DNA of 64,000 bases from Bacteroidia bacterium (GTDB lineage Bacteria > Bacteroidota > Bacteroidia > Chitinophagales > Saprospiraceae), in assembly GCA_030430845.1 (NCBI GenBank), contig JAUIKE010000005.1:1-64000 (forward strand), written 5' to 3'. A model generated the notes under the pieces. That model saw only the letters and a program-made list of their open reading frames with translations. It was not told the origin of the DNA and did no database searches. This document shows positions 42,250 to 51,460 of the stretch, in pieces; positions within the stretch are counted from its first letter, which is position 1; each line of letters starts with the position of its first letter. The position numbers and the translations under genes are program-made.

Positions 42250-42285
42250 GGGCAGCAGTCGCTGCCCTTAATTTTTCCCCTTCAC
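42232..42285 (+). terminator. Hairpin overlapping a gene end
   Basis: Perfect 25-bp arms (GTGAAGGGGAAAAATTAAGG, then GCAGC) around a 4-nt AGTC loop. The left arm encodes the last residues (VKGKN) and the stop of the DUF6794-like gene. The T-rich right arm could support termination. Confidence 0.75.
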
Positions 42286-42610
42286 TTATACAATTTCAAA
42301 ATTTTTCATACATTAGCCCCTGAACACAAAATCTGCTCAGATAAAAATTTTGAAAAACAACTCGCTCTAAAGTAGAATGCTTGCATACAATTAATAGGCC
42401 AAACAAAACATTAACCGTACTTACGCCTACAAAATCAGACTTATACATTAATTCATCAATGGTTGGCCGCATAATGACACTTTGTTTCGTTATGCAATAG
42501 TATTTAAATGTACACCCAAAAGGTTCAAGGATAATAGATAACCTAACCAATGGTCTGTATTGACCAAATGGACACCAAGTCCATATTTTTTCATTAAAAC
42601 TCACTAAAGC
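42286..42610 (+). promoter_or_regulatory. Leader region before the SusC-like gene
   Basis: The 325 bp before susC are AT-rich with no credible gene. A short inverted repeat TGGAC-accaa-GTCCA lies at 42568-42582, about 30 bp before the start codon. No clear promoter box was identified. A minus-strand frame through here and into susC is judged spurious. Confidence 0.35.
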
Positions 42611-45604
42611 ATGAAGTATTTGTATGGAAAGGCTTCTTTGCTGCTGGTAGCATGTTTGTTTTTTGCTTCCGCAGCGATGGCTCAATTTACCATCTCCGGT
42701 AACATCACCGATGGCAATGGAGAGCCGCTGATCGGTGTGTCCATCCTCGTGAAAGGAACGACCTCCGGAACTGTTACGGATTTCAATGGGGATTACACCC
42801 TGGACGTCCGCGAAGGTAGTGCTGCTACCTTACTCATTTCTTACACTGGTTTTAAAACTATTGAGCAGGATGTTACTTCCAGTACCGGGACGCTCAATAT
42901 CACAATGGAAGATGACATTGCCAATTTGGACGAGGTCGTGGTAACCGGTCTGGCTTCCGGTGTGAAAAGATCTAATTCTGGTAATGCCATTACTTCAATT
43001 GAAGGAGATGCCTTGAGTGATCAGACCAACCCACAAACCTTAGACAATGCCTTGTACGGTAAGGTGCCGGGTGTTCAGATGACTGCGAACGGCGGTGCTC
43101 CCGGTGGTGGTATCAACGTGCAGCTTAGAGGGGTTTCGACCCTTGGTGCCGGTTCTTCTCAGCCACTTTATATTATTGATGGTGTTTACATGGATAATTC
43201 AGCTGCGCGTAACTTCCGTAGTTCCGTTTCAGGAGCAGGAGGAGGTAGCTCTTCCAGCAACCAGGATAATGTTTCCAGCCGTATCTCTGACATTAACCCG
43301 GATGAAATTGAAAAGATCGAAATCTTGAAGGGGCCTTCCGCAGCAGCTATTTATGGTACGCGTGCAAACGCAGGTGTGATCATTATCACCACCAAAAAAG
43401 GGGCAGCCGGAAAATCAAAAGTTTCCTTCAGCCAGGATCTCGGTTTCGCCAAAGGCCAAAACTTTGTTGGATTTGACGACTGGGATGAAGAAAAGATCAG
43501 AAATTACTTTGGTAGCGGGGCAGAGCCTCAATTAGCTCTGTATAGAGAAGCCGTTGCAGCCGACAGAATCATCGATTGGGAGGACTTTTTCTATGGCGAA
43601 ACGCCTTTGTTATCTAATACAACGGTTAGTGCCAGTGGTGGTAACCAAAGTACCCAGTTTTATGCTTCGGGTAACTTCCAGACAGAAGACGGGATCATTA
43701 AAAATACCGGTTATGACCGTTATTCTTTCCGTGTGAATATCGACCATAAATTCAGCGATATCCTTTCTGTGAAGTTTAATAATAACTTTATCCGCACCGA
43801 AACACAGCGTGGATTTACAGGAAACCAGAACAACACTGGTGGTAGTATCGGTTATGCCATTGCTTACCTGCCTTCTTACATCAATCAGTTTCCTGATGAA
43901 TCTGGTGTATATCCCAACCACCCATTCTTCGGTGGTAACCCTGTAGAGGTTAGAGATGTAGGGGTGAACGATTTCATTGTTAACCGTTTCATCTCGGCAG
44001 CAGCTATTGACCTGAATCTGATCACGAAGCCTAATTATTTCTTCAAAGTGAAGATCAATGGTGGTGCGGATTATGTAGCCAGCAACTCGCTGGTATATTT
44101 CCCTGAGACGATGCAGTACCAAAGAACGCTGGCTAACCCAGGAGATGTTATTAGAGGTAGCTCTAATAACCTGAATACCAATATCCAGGCTTTTGCCATT
44201 TTTAATGCCGATGTAGGAGCATTCAATACGAATACTTCTATCGGGGTAGTAAGATTGGATCAGGATGTAGAATTTGTGGCTAACCGCGGGCAAGGACTTG
44301 CCGCCGGTCAGAACAACCTGAACTGGGCGGCTGTACAGACCATCAGCGCACAGTCTGTTCAAACCATCACAGATGTTGGGATCGTAGCACAAGAAGACAT
44401 TAACTGGCAGGACCGGATCATCGCTTCTTTGGGTATTCGCTTTGATAAGTCTACCCTGAATGCGGATCAGGATAAGTTTTATGCTTTCCCTAAGGCTTCT
44501 TTGGCTGTTAACCTACACAATTTTGAATTCTTTAATTCTAGCTTGTTTAGCCAGATGAAGGTACGTGCTGCCTATGGTGAAACTGGAGGTCTTCCAAGAT
44601 TTGGACAAACTTTCGAGGCGCTGGCTTCTGTTCAGATTGACGGATCGCTGGGTGGCTTTATCGGAAACCAAGGGGTAGATGCTACACTGGAGCCAGAAAC
44701 AGCCTCTGAATTAGAATTTGGTTTGGACCTTGGGTTCCTGGATAATAGAATTACTCTGGAAGCTACTTATTACAACAAAGAGGTACGGGACTTGATCCTG
44801 CCTTTGAATACAGCTTCTTCTACCGGTATTGCTTCTATCGCTACCAATGCAGCTGACCTGACTAACAAGGGTGTGGAGCTTGGACTGGGCATCAATCCGG
44901 TAAGAAATGATAACATTAACTGGTACACCAAATTCCTGTTCTGGAATAACAACTCTGAGATTACTCGCTTGGTAGTTCCTGAGTTTAATACTGGTGGATT
45001 TGGTACGGCCTTAGGTTCTTATGCTATTGCAGAAGGATACTCTCCGACAACCGTTATCGGTAACCCTGATAATCCAAACGGGCCGGTTGGAAAAACCGTT
45101 TACGGAGACCGTCAGCCGGACTTCCAGTACTCTATTATCAATCAGATCAACTTCCTGAAAAACTTTGACTTCAGCTTCGTACTGCAAGGTCAGGAAGGAG
45201 GCCAGGCGATTAACCTATCTGCTTTCCTATGGGATGATGGAGGTACGACTCCTGATTGGGATGGTGATGACGATGGCGACGGTGTACTCAACGGTCAAGA
45301 GCGCCCAAGTGAAGCATTTGGTGGTAACCAAAATGCCGGTGTTTGGATTGAAGAAACCAGCTATTTGAAGTTAAGAGAGATAGGTCTTTACTACACTTTC
45401 CCACAAGAAGTGGTTAACAGCATTGGGTTCCTTGATAGATTGAAGCTGGGTATTTCTGCCAACAACATTTTGTTGTCAACCACTTATGGCAGTTACGATC
45501 CTGAAGTGTCTAACTTCGGTGCTCAACCTATTTCAGGTGGGGTAGAAGTAACACCTTATCCAAGCTCAAGAAGATTTTTCTTCCACTTGAAAGCGGACTT
45601 TTAA
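42611..45604 (+). CDS. susC: SusC/RagA-family TonB-linked outer-membrane transporter
   Basis: 997 residues with a signal peptide (SAAMAQ). CarboxypepD_reg-like domain at ~25-105 (ISGNITDGNGEPLIGVSIL). TonB box region LDEVVVTGLA, then a plug with the SusC signature YIIDGVYMDN and IEKIEILKGPSAAAIYGTRA. The 22-strand barrel follows to the C-terminal aromatic residue (FHLKADF). It imports a large nutrient ligand, typically a glycan or peptide, with its SusD partner encoded 42 bp downstream. No glycoside hydrolase or regulator is adjacent, so the ligand is not predictable. Confidence 0.95.
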   Translation: MKYLYGKASLLLVACLFFASAAMAQFTISGNITDGNGEPLIGVSILVKGTTSGTVTDFNGDYTLDVREGSAATLLISYTGFKTIEQDVTSSTGTLNITMEDDIANLDEVVVTGLASGVKRSNSGNAITSIEGDALSDQTNPQTLDNALYGKVPGVQMTANGGAPGGGINVQLRGVSTLGAGSSQPLYIIDGVYMDNSAARNFRSSVSGAGGGSSSSNQDNVSSRISDINPDEIEKIEILKGPSAAAIYGTRANAGVIIITTKKGAAGKSKVSFSQDLGFAKGQNFVGFDDWDEEKIRNYFGSGAEPQLALYREAVAADRIIDWEDFFYGETPLLSNTTVSASGGNQSTQFYASGNFQTEDGIIKNTGYDRYSFRVNIDHKFSDILSVKFNNNFIRTETQRGFTGNQNNTGGSIGYAIAYLPSYINQFPDESGVYPNHPFFGGNPVEVRDVGVNDFIVNRFISAAAIDLNLITKPNYFFKVKINGGADYVASNSLVYFPETMQYQRTLANPGDVIRGSSNNLNTNIQAFAIFNADVGAFNTNTSIGVVRLDQDVEFVANRGQGLAAGQNNLNWAAVQTISAQSVQTITDVGIVAQEDINWQDRIIASLGIRFDKSTLNADQDKFYAFPKASLAVNLHNFEFFNSSLFSQMKVRAAYGETGGLPRFGQTFEALASVQIDGSLGGFIGNQGVDATLEPETASELEFGLDLGFLDNRITLEATYYNKEVRDLILPLNTASSTGIASIATNAADLTNKGVELGLGINPVRNDNINWYTKFLFWNNNSEITRLVVPEFNTGGFGTALGSYAIAEGYSPTTVIGNPDNPNGPVGKTVYGDRQPDFQYSIINQINFLKNFDFSFVLQGQEGGQAINLSAFLWDDGGTTPDWDGDDDGDGVLNGQERPSEAFGGNQNAGVWIEETSYLKLREIGLYYTFPQEVVNSIGFLDRLKLGISANNILLSTTYGSYDPEVSNFGAQPISGGVEVTPYPSSRRFFFHLKADF

Positions 45605-45645
45605 TTAGAAGTAAAATCTATCCTTAACTAAAAAAAGAATTTATA

Positions 45646-47028
45646 ATGAGAAATAAATTAATCTATATATCGAAAGGGATACTGCTTCTTTGCTTTCTTT
45701 CCTTTTCTTCCTGTGAAATTGATCTGGTGACAGATCCTAACAACCCATCTGTTCAATCAGCCACCAGTGATGCCTCTTTAGTAGAGATTCAGTTCTTGGT
45801 GACTGGACTGGAAGGTGGCAACAGAGGCTATTATGGGAGTGCCAGCCAGATGTTCGGTACGTTCGGACGTGAGGTATGGCCTTATTTCGCTTCTGACCCT
45901 CGCTTTTTGGGCGATTGGTTGAGCGGTAGTACCTACAACAGCTTTTTCGGATCAGGCGGTACTTATGGTACGCCTTACCGTTCCGTTAAGCAAGCTAATG
46001 TAATCATCGAGGCGGCTGCCAACAGTAGCCAGTTAACGGCTCAGCAAGCTGCCGGAGCCAGTGGTTTTGCCAAAACGGTCAAAGGTTTTCAGTTAACCTG
46101 GCCTTTACTACAGCAGTGGAATAATGGTATTCGTATCGACGTATCAGATCCTTTGAATCCTGGACCTCGTGTCGGTATTGACAATCCTCAGGCTGCTTTC
46201 GCTGAGATCCTGACAATTTTGGATGATGGATTGAATGATTTAAATGCTGCCGGTGCAAGCTTCCCGTTTTCTTTTACCAGTGCTTTTTCCGAATTTGATA
46301 CACCAGCTAAGATGGCCCAGGTGAATCGCGCCATCGCTGCACGGGTAGCCTTGTATGCGGAAAATTACGCCGCTGCCGCTACTGCCCTGAACGGATCTTT
46401 CATGGATCTGGACGTAGATGCCGGAAGTTCTGACAAAATGTATGTCGGTCCTGTACACGTATATGGTGATCCACCCGATGCAACCAACCCTCTTTATGCT
46501 CCTTTCGATCAGCCTACCGCTCGTATCCTGATCTGCCATCCGGCATGGATAGAAGATGCGGAAGCTGGAGATATGAGACTGGACAAGGTGATGCAGTTGG
46601 TTGACAATCCTCAAACCAATGGTGGTTTGAGAGATGCAAATGGAGACTTGCTGGTTGGTGACTACCAGGACGTCCGATATGCGAACCAGGGAGAGGACAT
46701 TCCTTTCATTCGCAACGAAGAGTTGATCCTGATCTATGCAGAGGTGAATGCTCGTCAGGGTAATACCGGTGAAGCTACCAGAGCGATCAATATCGTTCGC
46801 AATACTTGGGGCCTGGCTGATTATGCCGGCGGTACTTCAGAAGATGAATTGATCGATGCTATCCTCAATGAAAGAAGATACTCTCTATGGAATGAGGCAG
46901 GCCATCGCTGGGTAGATCTCAGAAGAACCGGTCGCTTAAACGAAAATTATGTTGACCTGAGAGACACAGGTGGACTGATTACCTCCGTAGCTCGTCCGAT
47001 TGATGAGGTGAGCTGGGATAACAGATAA
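45646..47028 (+). CDS. susD: SusD/RagB-family substrate-binding lipoprotein
   Basis: 460 residues. Lipoprotein signal (LSFSSCEID). The alpha-helical SusD fold shows the usual motifs: N-terminal DPNNPS, TPYRSVKQANVIIEAA, and the C-terminal RNEELILIYAEVNAR plus NERRYSLWNEAGHRWVDLRR. It caps the SusC pore at the cell surface and delivers the ligand. Same operon as susC. It is followed by three-hairpin element copy 2. SusC/SusD pairs without carbohydrate enzymes are often for peptides or other non-glycan substrates, but this is only a possibility here. Confidence 0.95.
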   Translation: MRNKLIYISKGILLLCFLSFSSCEIDLVTDPNNPSVQSATSDASLVEIQFLVTGLEGGNRGYYGSASQMFGTFGREVWPYFASDPRFLGDWLSGSTYNSFFGSGGTYGTPYRSVKQANVIIEAAANSSQLTAQQAAGASGFAKTVKGFQLTWPLLQQWNNGIRIDVSDPLNPGPRVGIDNPQAAFAEILTILDDGLNDLNAAGASFPFSFTSAFSEFDTPAKMAQVNRAIAARVALYAENYAAAATALNGSFMDLDVDAGSSDKMYVGPVHVYGDPPDATNPLYAPFDQPTARILICHPAWIEDAEAGDMRLDKVMQLVDNPQTNGGLRDANGDLLVGDYQDVRYANQGEDIPFIRNEELILIYAEVNARQGNTGEATRAINIVRNTWGLADYAGGTSEDELIDAILNERRYSLWNEAGHRWVDLRRTGRLNENYVDLRDTGGLITSVARPIDEVSWDNR

Positions 47029-47034
47029 TCTTTT

Positions 47035-47208
47035 TTTGGAAGGGGGTTGTGTAAAAAGTCCTTCGGCCTTTTCACACAACCAATAATATTCTTTTGGGAG
47101 GTCGTTTTAAGAAAAAAACTTTGTTTTTTTCTTAAAACGACCTCCCAAATAAAATTTAATGGGGTGGGTAAAAACGAGGAACGAGTTTTTACACAACCCC
47201 CTTCCAAA
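47035..47208 (+). repeat. Three-hairpin element, copy 2
   Basis: Terminal inverted repeat of 23 bp (TTTGGAAGGGGGTTGTGTAA, then AAA). Same order as copy 1: H3 with a C(TTCG)G loop (47046-47081), H2 as a perfect 25-bp stem with TTT loop (47095-47147), and H1 with GAACGAG centre (47164-47199). It lies between the convergent susD and ridA. Non-stem segments such as CCAATAATATTCTTTT and AAAATTT are nearly identical to copy 1, while stems differ by paired changes. Confidence 0.88.
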
Positions 47209-47210
47209 TT

Positions 47211-47585
47211 TTATACTTCTGCTATACACTCGATCTCCACTAGCGCATCCATAGGCAGGCGGGATACCTCCACAGTCGTTCTGGCAGGGGTATGCTCACC
47301 AAAAAATGTGGCATAGGTGGCATTCATCCGGGGAAAATCGGCGAAGTTTTTCAGGAACACGCTGGTTTTAACGATGTTCGTCCGGTCACAACCTTCCTCT
47401 TTCAATACCTTTTCTAAGTTTGTTAGAGCTACTTTTGTTTGTTCTTCAATACTGGTACCTTCAATTTTCATGGTTTCCGGATTCAATGGTGTTTGTCCGG
47501 AACAGAAAATGAGGTTGCCTGTACGAATAGCGGCAGCATAAGGGCCGATGGCTTTGGGTGCCTTTGGAGCGATGATTTTTTTCAT
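47211..47585 (-). CDS. ridA: RidA-family enamine/imine deaminase
   Basis: 124 residues, typical. The family signature ARTTVEVSRLPMDALVEIECIA at the C-terminus (split here by length: residues ~101-122) and the N-terminal KAIGPYAAAI with substrate-binding Tyr17 are present; Arg102 and Glu116-region residues match active RidA. It hydrolyses reactive enamine/imine intermediates such as 2-aminoacrylate. Cytoplasmic. Its start codon abuts a long hairpin that separates it from the upstream NTF2-like gene. Confidence 0.95.
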   Translation of the reverse strand: MKKIIAPKAPKAIGPYAAAIRTGNLIFCSGQTPLNPETMKIEGTSIEEQTKVALTNLEKVLKEEGCDRTNIVKTSVFLKNFADFPRMNATYATFFGEHTPARTTVEVSRLPMDALVEIECIAEV

Positions 47586-47640
47586 AATAATTAAGTTTGT
47601 TTTGGGCGGCAGCTGCCGCCCAAAACAAACTTAATTATTA
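47586..47640 (-). terminator. Long palindromic terminator
   Basis: Nearly perfect palindrome with arms AATTAAGTTTGTTTTGGGCG then GC, essentially no loop. It spans from the ridA start codon to the stop codon of the upstream NTF2-like gene, filling the whole intergenic space. Confidence 0.85.
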
Positions 47641-48123
47641 TTCATATTTTATTCCTGAAACATGTGAAGAAATTGCCTTCCACACTTGATTCCGTTTAAT
47701 CAAAATATTACTGGATTGGTAGGTCATCTTGTAAGGTCCTTTATTATCGCTTCCTTCCACGTGGCCTGTACCGGCCACCACGGCCGTACCGTTCTCAAAA
47801 ACATCCAAGCGTTTGATTTCGAAGCGAAAGCTGTCGTAGGATGGTTTGTGCTTGGAAATATAATCCAGTTCGAGGGCCTTATTGCTCCAGTTGCCTGAAG
47901 CATCGATCATTTGGAATTCATCAGCCAGGATTTGGTTGAGCAGGGCGGTGTCCTGCTCCCGATAGGCCTTTGGCCAGTTGACTTCCTTGAGATGGGTAAG
48001 AAAAGCTTTGTCTTCTTTCAAATTAATAATTGGGGTATTTGTATAGTCGTTTTGTGAACAAGACAGTGTTCCAAGAAACAGGCAGCTAATGAGGGCGAAA
48101 CATAGCGGGTGATTTTTCCACAT
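47638..48123 (-). CDS. NTF2-like (DUF4440/SnoaL-type) lipoprotein
   Basis: 161 residues. Lipoprotein signal (LGTLSCSQN, Cys22). The mature part is a cone-shaped NTF2-like fold: helices with WPKAYREQDTALLNQILADEFQMID then strands ending VWKAISSHVSGIKYE. Such proteins bind small molecules or form assembly scaffolds; no catalytic residue set can be defined. Single-gene unit upstream of ridA on the same strand, separated by a palindromic terminator. Confidence 0.85.
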   Translation of the reverse strand: MWKNHPLCFALISCLFLGTLSCSQNDYTNTPIINLKEDKAFLTHLKEVNWPKAYREQDTALLNQILADEFQMIDASGNWSNKALELDYISKHKPSYDSFRFEIKRLDVFENGTAVVAGTGHVEGSDNKGPYKMTYQSSNILIKRNQVWKAISSHVSGIKYE

Positions 48124-48249
48124 GGTGTTTGTTTTTGTGATGAATCAAAACTCATGTGAACTTAAGATTTTGTCTAAATAGGAATTGTATGGGGATGGGG
48201 CATTTGAATTTTAATAACAAATAGGGGGGAGGTGTTTACATTTTGTTTG

Positions 48250-48346
48250 GATTTAAAGTTTCAAAGTTTCAGGGTTTCAAAGTTCCATCCGCCTGAGTAG
48301 GATGGAACCCTGTCCTACTGAGGCGGATGGAACCTTGGAACCAATA
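48250..48346 (+). repeat. TTTCAAAG/GGTTCC repeat with nested hairpin
   Basis: Imperfect tandem AGTTTCAAAG and GGAACC words surround an inverted repeat at 48282-48333 (arms GTTCCATCCGCCTGAGTAGG with one mismatch). It shares the GGTTCC/GGAACC word with the repeats at 17783 and 48957. It lies between two minus-strand genes. Confidence 0.65.
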
Positions 48347-48353
48347 AGATGAT

Positions 48354-48950
48354 TCATGCATCAAAAACCAAAAAAAACGAATACCCCTCGGCCATCTCCA
48401 ACCCACTCAAAACAAAAGACCCCAACAAAGAAAAATTAAAATAATCAGCTCCCCATTTGCTTTCATAGACGCTCGGATCATCCTCTCTTTTGCTAAATTC
48501 TTGTTCATATAATTCGAGTAACTCTTTTTCCTTTTCAGGGTCCATTTCTAGTTCTGATTCATCGGTGAAGGAAAGGCCGTACTGCTGTTGGTGAAATACC
48601 TCACACAGGCACAGAAGGTGATCCAGAAAACCAAGCATTTCTTCCTGTTTTACCCAATAACTGCCTTCCGAATCCGAAAGAATATTGGCATTTTCAAGGT
48701 TTGGAAAAAAGTTGTGAAACGCTTCCATGAAGACATTGGCCGCATTGGTCGTTTCAATGGACAGAATTTCTTCCATTTCCAGGTCTCCCAGGTATTCTAT
48801 GCCCTCTTCGGCAAATGAAGACCATACCCGATCCCGAAGCTTTAAAAACTGCTTCCTGGAATAGGGCGGTTGTAAAAGACCGGTCAGTGCTTCTGAATGA
48901 GGAGCACTTTCTATGCTGGCGAGCCCTATGATGTAGATTCTTCTTCCCAT
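48354..48950 (-). CDS. Hypothetical protein
   Basis: 198 residues, no signal peptide, strongly acidic (e.g. ESELEMDPEKEKELLELYEQEF at ~130-152, here given only as an example of the charge). Conserved-looking parts are MGRRIYIIGLASIESAP at the N-terminus and SLLGSFVLSGLEMAEGYSFF near the C-terminus. No family recognised. It is flanked on both sides by GGTTCC-type repeats, so it may be a recent or isolated insertion. Confidence 0.65.
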   Translation of the reverse strand: MGRRIYIIGLASIESAPHSEALTGLLQPPYSRKQFLKLRDRVWSSFAEEGIEYLGDLEMEEILSIETTNAANVFMEAFHNFFPNLENANILSDSEGSYWVKQEEMLGFLDHLLCLCEVFHQQQYGLSFTDESELEMDPEKEKELLELYEQEFSKREDDPSVYESKWGADYFNFSLLGSFVLSGLEMAEGYSFFLVFDA

Positions 48951-48956
48951 TTATTT

Positions 48957-48997
48957 AGAGGTTCCAGGGTTCAAAAGTTCCAAGGTTCCAGGGTTCT
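48957..48997 (+). repeat. GGTTCCAAGG-type short repeat
   Basis: Tandem imperfect units of GGTTCCAGGGTTCAAAAGTT type, directly upstream of the hypothetical gene at 48354. Reverse-complement relative of the unit at 17783. Confidence 0.6.
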
Positions 48998-49104
48998 TAC
49001 TTTTTGGTTGGGTAAAATAAATATTTCCCCAATTCTTTTTCTGAATTCAAAAAGGATATTAATTTGTTAGGGTTCTAGGGTAATATATATCTTTTGTTGT
49101 CTGG

Positions 49105-49222
49105 TTGTCTGAACCGCGGATTCCTGTGGATTTAACAGATTTCACGGAATGATTTTTGCCTGCAGGGCAAAAATCGTTTCTGTGTCATCCGCTGAATCTG
49201 CGGAAATCCGCGGTTCAGACAA
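49105..49222. repeat. 118-bp inverted repeat built on CCGCGGATT words
   Basis: Ends TTGTCTGAACCGCGGATT and AATCCGCGGTTCAGACAA are perfect complements. The interior arms (degenerate GGATT-type units) pair imperfectly and close on ATTTTTGCCCTGCAGGCAAAAAT-like centre. It resembles the degenerate CCGCGGATT repeats scattered through many Bacteroidota genomes. The remaining 48998-49104 and 49223-49333 show no feature. Confidence 0.7.
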
Positions 49223-49333
49223 TGACAATCAAATTAATAAAGCAAAATCGCCAAATAACACCTCCAATTAGCTCGACTCTCCCTAGAACACCAGAGTTCC
49301 TAAAGAAGACAGAAACCACAAAAAAAGACATAT

Positions 49334-50704
49334 ATGACTCCCACCGACGGCCCATCTAATCAACTCAAACGCCAGCTTTCCCTCTTTGATTCTATTATGA
49401 TCGTGGCCGGTATTGTTATAGGGTCCGGCATTTTTTTGACGACCGGTATCATGGCCGAATCCTTACCTTCGGCCTCCTGGATCATGATTGCCTGGCTGGT
49501 GGGTGGGCTGATCACTTTGTGTGGAGGTTTGGTGTATGCAGAGTTGGGAGCTGCTTTGCCGGAAGCCGGCGGTCAGTATATCTATTTGAGAGAAGCCTAT
49601 GGTAATTTGGTAGCTTTTTTGAACGGCTGGGTAATTTTCCTGGTATACATGTGCGGGGGCATTGCCATGTTGGCAGTGGCATTTGCGGAATATTTCGGAG
49701 CGCTTGTTCCCTTTTTTTCCACTTCAAATGAATGGTTCGCCATATCAGGTTTTTCCATTTCTGTGGGGCAGCTGCTGGCCTTTGTATTGGTAATGGGATT
49801 TTCACTTATTAATTATATAGGTGTTTTATTCGGGAAAAATGTGCAGAACCTGCTATCCGTTATTAAGTTAGTCGCCATTGGATTTTTTATATTCTTTGGA
49901 TTATTCGCTTCGAGTGGTAATGTAATCGAATGGAGCCTGGATACCGGAGGGCTTAATTTCGGGGAATGGGTGACACGCTTTGGTGCGGTCCTATTACTTG
50001 TCTTTTGGGCATTTGATGGCTGGAATAACGTCAACTTTGTAGCTGGAGAGATCCGTGACCCTGCCCGGAATATTCCCCGAACACTTGTCATAAGTATCAG
50101 TCTGATCAGCCTGGTTTATTTATTGATCAACTACGTATATTTCAAGGCATTGCCGATGGATCAAATCGTTGGAGTGGTGACGATTGCCGAATCGGCTTCT
50201 ACCGCACTTTTGGGGCCTATGGCCACCCTTTTTTTGACCATAGCAATATTAGTGGCCATTGCGAGTTCTTTGAATGGGAGCGTATTAGTAGGAGCCAGGG
50301 TCTATTATGCGATGGCTAAAGATGGGGTGTTTTTTAAAAAAATGGCCCAGATCCATCCTCGATTCCAGACACCCGGTTTTTCCATCATTGTACAGGGCCT
50401 TTGGGCCGGCCTATTGGTTTTTATGGGAAATGTGGAACAGCTTTTTACCTACATGATCTTTTCGGCGATCATCTTCTGGGTGATTACCGTTTACTCAGTT
50501 TTTACCCTTAGAAAAAAAAGACCTGATTTGGCAAGACCTTATAAAACCTGGGGCTATCCGGTGACTCCGATTGTTTTTATACTGGCCTGCCTGGCGCTTT
50601 TACTTAATACCTTAATGGAATCACCGGTTGAATCTCTTTTTGGTTTGTGGGTGACGGTTCTTGGAATACCTGCTTATTTTTATTGGAAAGGAAGGAATAA
50701 GTAA
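49334..50704 (+). CDS. APC-superfamily amino-acid permease
   Basis: 456 residues with about twelve TM helices. The N-terminal substrate-site motif GIVIGSGIFLTTG and the YAELGAALPEAGGQYIYLRE segment are classical for LAT/SLC7-like members of the APC family. The C-terminal cytosolic motif RKKRPDLARPYKTWGYP also fits. Probable amino-acid or peptide-derivative antiporter in the inner membrane; specificity unknown. The stop codon lies inside a palindrome that ends at the stop of the convergent gene. Confidence 0.93.
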   Translation: MTPTDGPSNQLKRQLSLFDSIMIVAGIVIGSGIFLTTGIMAESLPSASWIMIAWLVGGLITLCGGLVYAELGAALPEAGGQYIYLREAYGNLVAFLNGWVIFLVYMCGGIAMLAVAFAEYFGALVPFFSTSNEWFAISGFSISVGQLLAFVLVMGFSLINYIGVLFGKNVQNLLSVIKLVAIGFFIFFGLFASSGNVIEWSLDTGGLNFGEWVTRFGAVLLLVFWAFDGWNNVNFVAGEIRDPARNIPRTLVISISLISLVYLLINYVYFKALPMDQIVGVVTIAESASTALLGPMATLFLTIAILVAIASSLNGSVLVGARVYYAMAKDGVFFKKMAQIHPRFQTPGFSIIVQGLWAGLLVFMGNVEQLFTYMIFSAIIFWVITVYSVFTLRKKRPDLARPYKTWGYPVTPIVFILACLALLLNTLMESPVESLFGLWVTVLGIPAYFYWKGRNK

Positions 50705-50747
50705 TTGACGTATAGATGGCGCCGAGGCGCCATCTATACGTCAATTA
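50702..50747. terminator. Palindrome joining two convergent stop codons
   Basis: Perfect 22-bp arms (TAATTGACGTATAGATGGCG, then CC) with a 2-nt loop. The left arm starts with the permease stop TAA and the right arm contains the stop of the minus-strand gene (50741-50743). It serves as a shared terminator. Confidence 0.85.
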
Positions 50748-51301
50748 TCGCAATTCAACTTTCTTCCTTGTTCATCTTCCTTCAATTGCCAGCAATCGTC
50801 ATAAATGGAACAAAAGCAGGCATCGTAGGACAAATTGAGGCTGCCGGCCATTTCAAAATCTCCCTCAAAGCGTTTACTGCTTATATTCAAAATCCGGTAT
50901 TCCTCTTCGGGAGACAAAACCTTGTGTTCCTGGAGGGAAAGAGAAATATTCGGAATAATAGCCTCTGGGAAATAAGGGGAGATAGCTGCCCGGATTCCAC
51001 CTTCAAATTCCTCAAGATCCCTGTTATTGACCAATAGACGCCCATCCCGTATGATGGCCGGACCGACGCCCTTATTAATCAAAGAATAGTTTATGATAAG
51101 GCGGTCATCTTGATAATTAAAGTTTATCTGCCCATCGACGTAGGGCCAAACGGCGGCCTGTTGCTGGTCGAACATGATTTTTTGCTGCTCTTTCATGATA
51201 TTGGCTTCATAAATAGATACCAGCAACGCGATACCGCTGATAAGCAAGGCAGACAGCGAGAGTATGTCGGAACGGTCCAGGAGGTATTTCTTGTCAGTCA
51301 T
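50741..51301 (-). CDS. Hypothetical membrane-anchored protein
   Basis: 186 residues. One TM helix near the N-terminus (ILSLSALLISGIALLVSIYEA, ~residues 13-33), a short linker, then a soluble beta-rich domain (IINYSLINKGVGPAIIRDGRLLV). Several Cys near the C-terminus (DACFCSIYDDCWQL) could form disulfides if periplasmic. Similar one-TM proteins of unknown function are widespread. No role inferred. Confidence 0.7.
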   Translation of the reverse strand: MTDKKYLLDRSDILSLSALLISGIALLVSIYEANIMKEQQKIMFDQQQAAVWPYVDGQINFNYQDDRLIINYSLINKGVGPAIIRDGRLLVNNRDLEEFEGGIRAAISPYFPEAIIPNISLSLQEHKVLSPEEEYRILNISSKRFEGDFEMAGSLNLSYDACFCSIYDDCWQLKEDEQGRKLNCDN

Positions 51302-51460
51302 TGAAGAGGTTGTATGTATTTTATTGCCATGTCTAATTCGTTTTCATTCAGCCAGTCATGCCCTTTAACACTTTTTTGCAAATAGATTAACAATAATTAG
51401 TTGTGTTTAATGTTAATTTATTGTAAACTTTGTGTTAATCAAATGTAAATCGAGGAAGTT

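Noticed and set aside
42296-42685. Minus-strand frame of 129 codons overlapping the start of susC
   Set aside because: It overlaps the susC signal-peptide region on the opposite strand, has no recognisable domain and an unlikely composition.
43610-44392. Minus-strand frame of 260 codons inside susC
   Set aside because: A shadow of the susC coding sequence; the susC frame has clear family motifs throughout.
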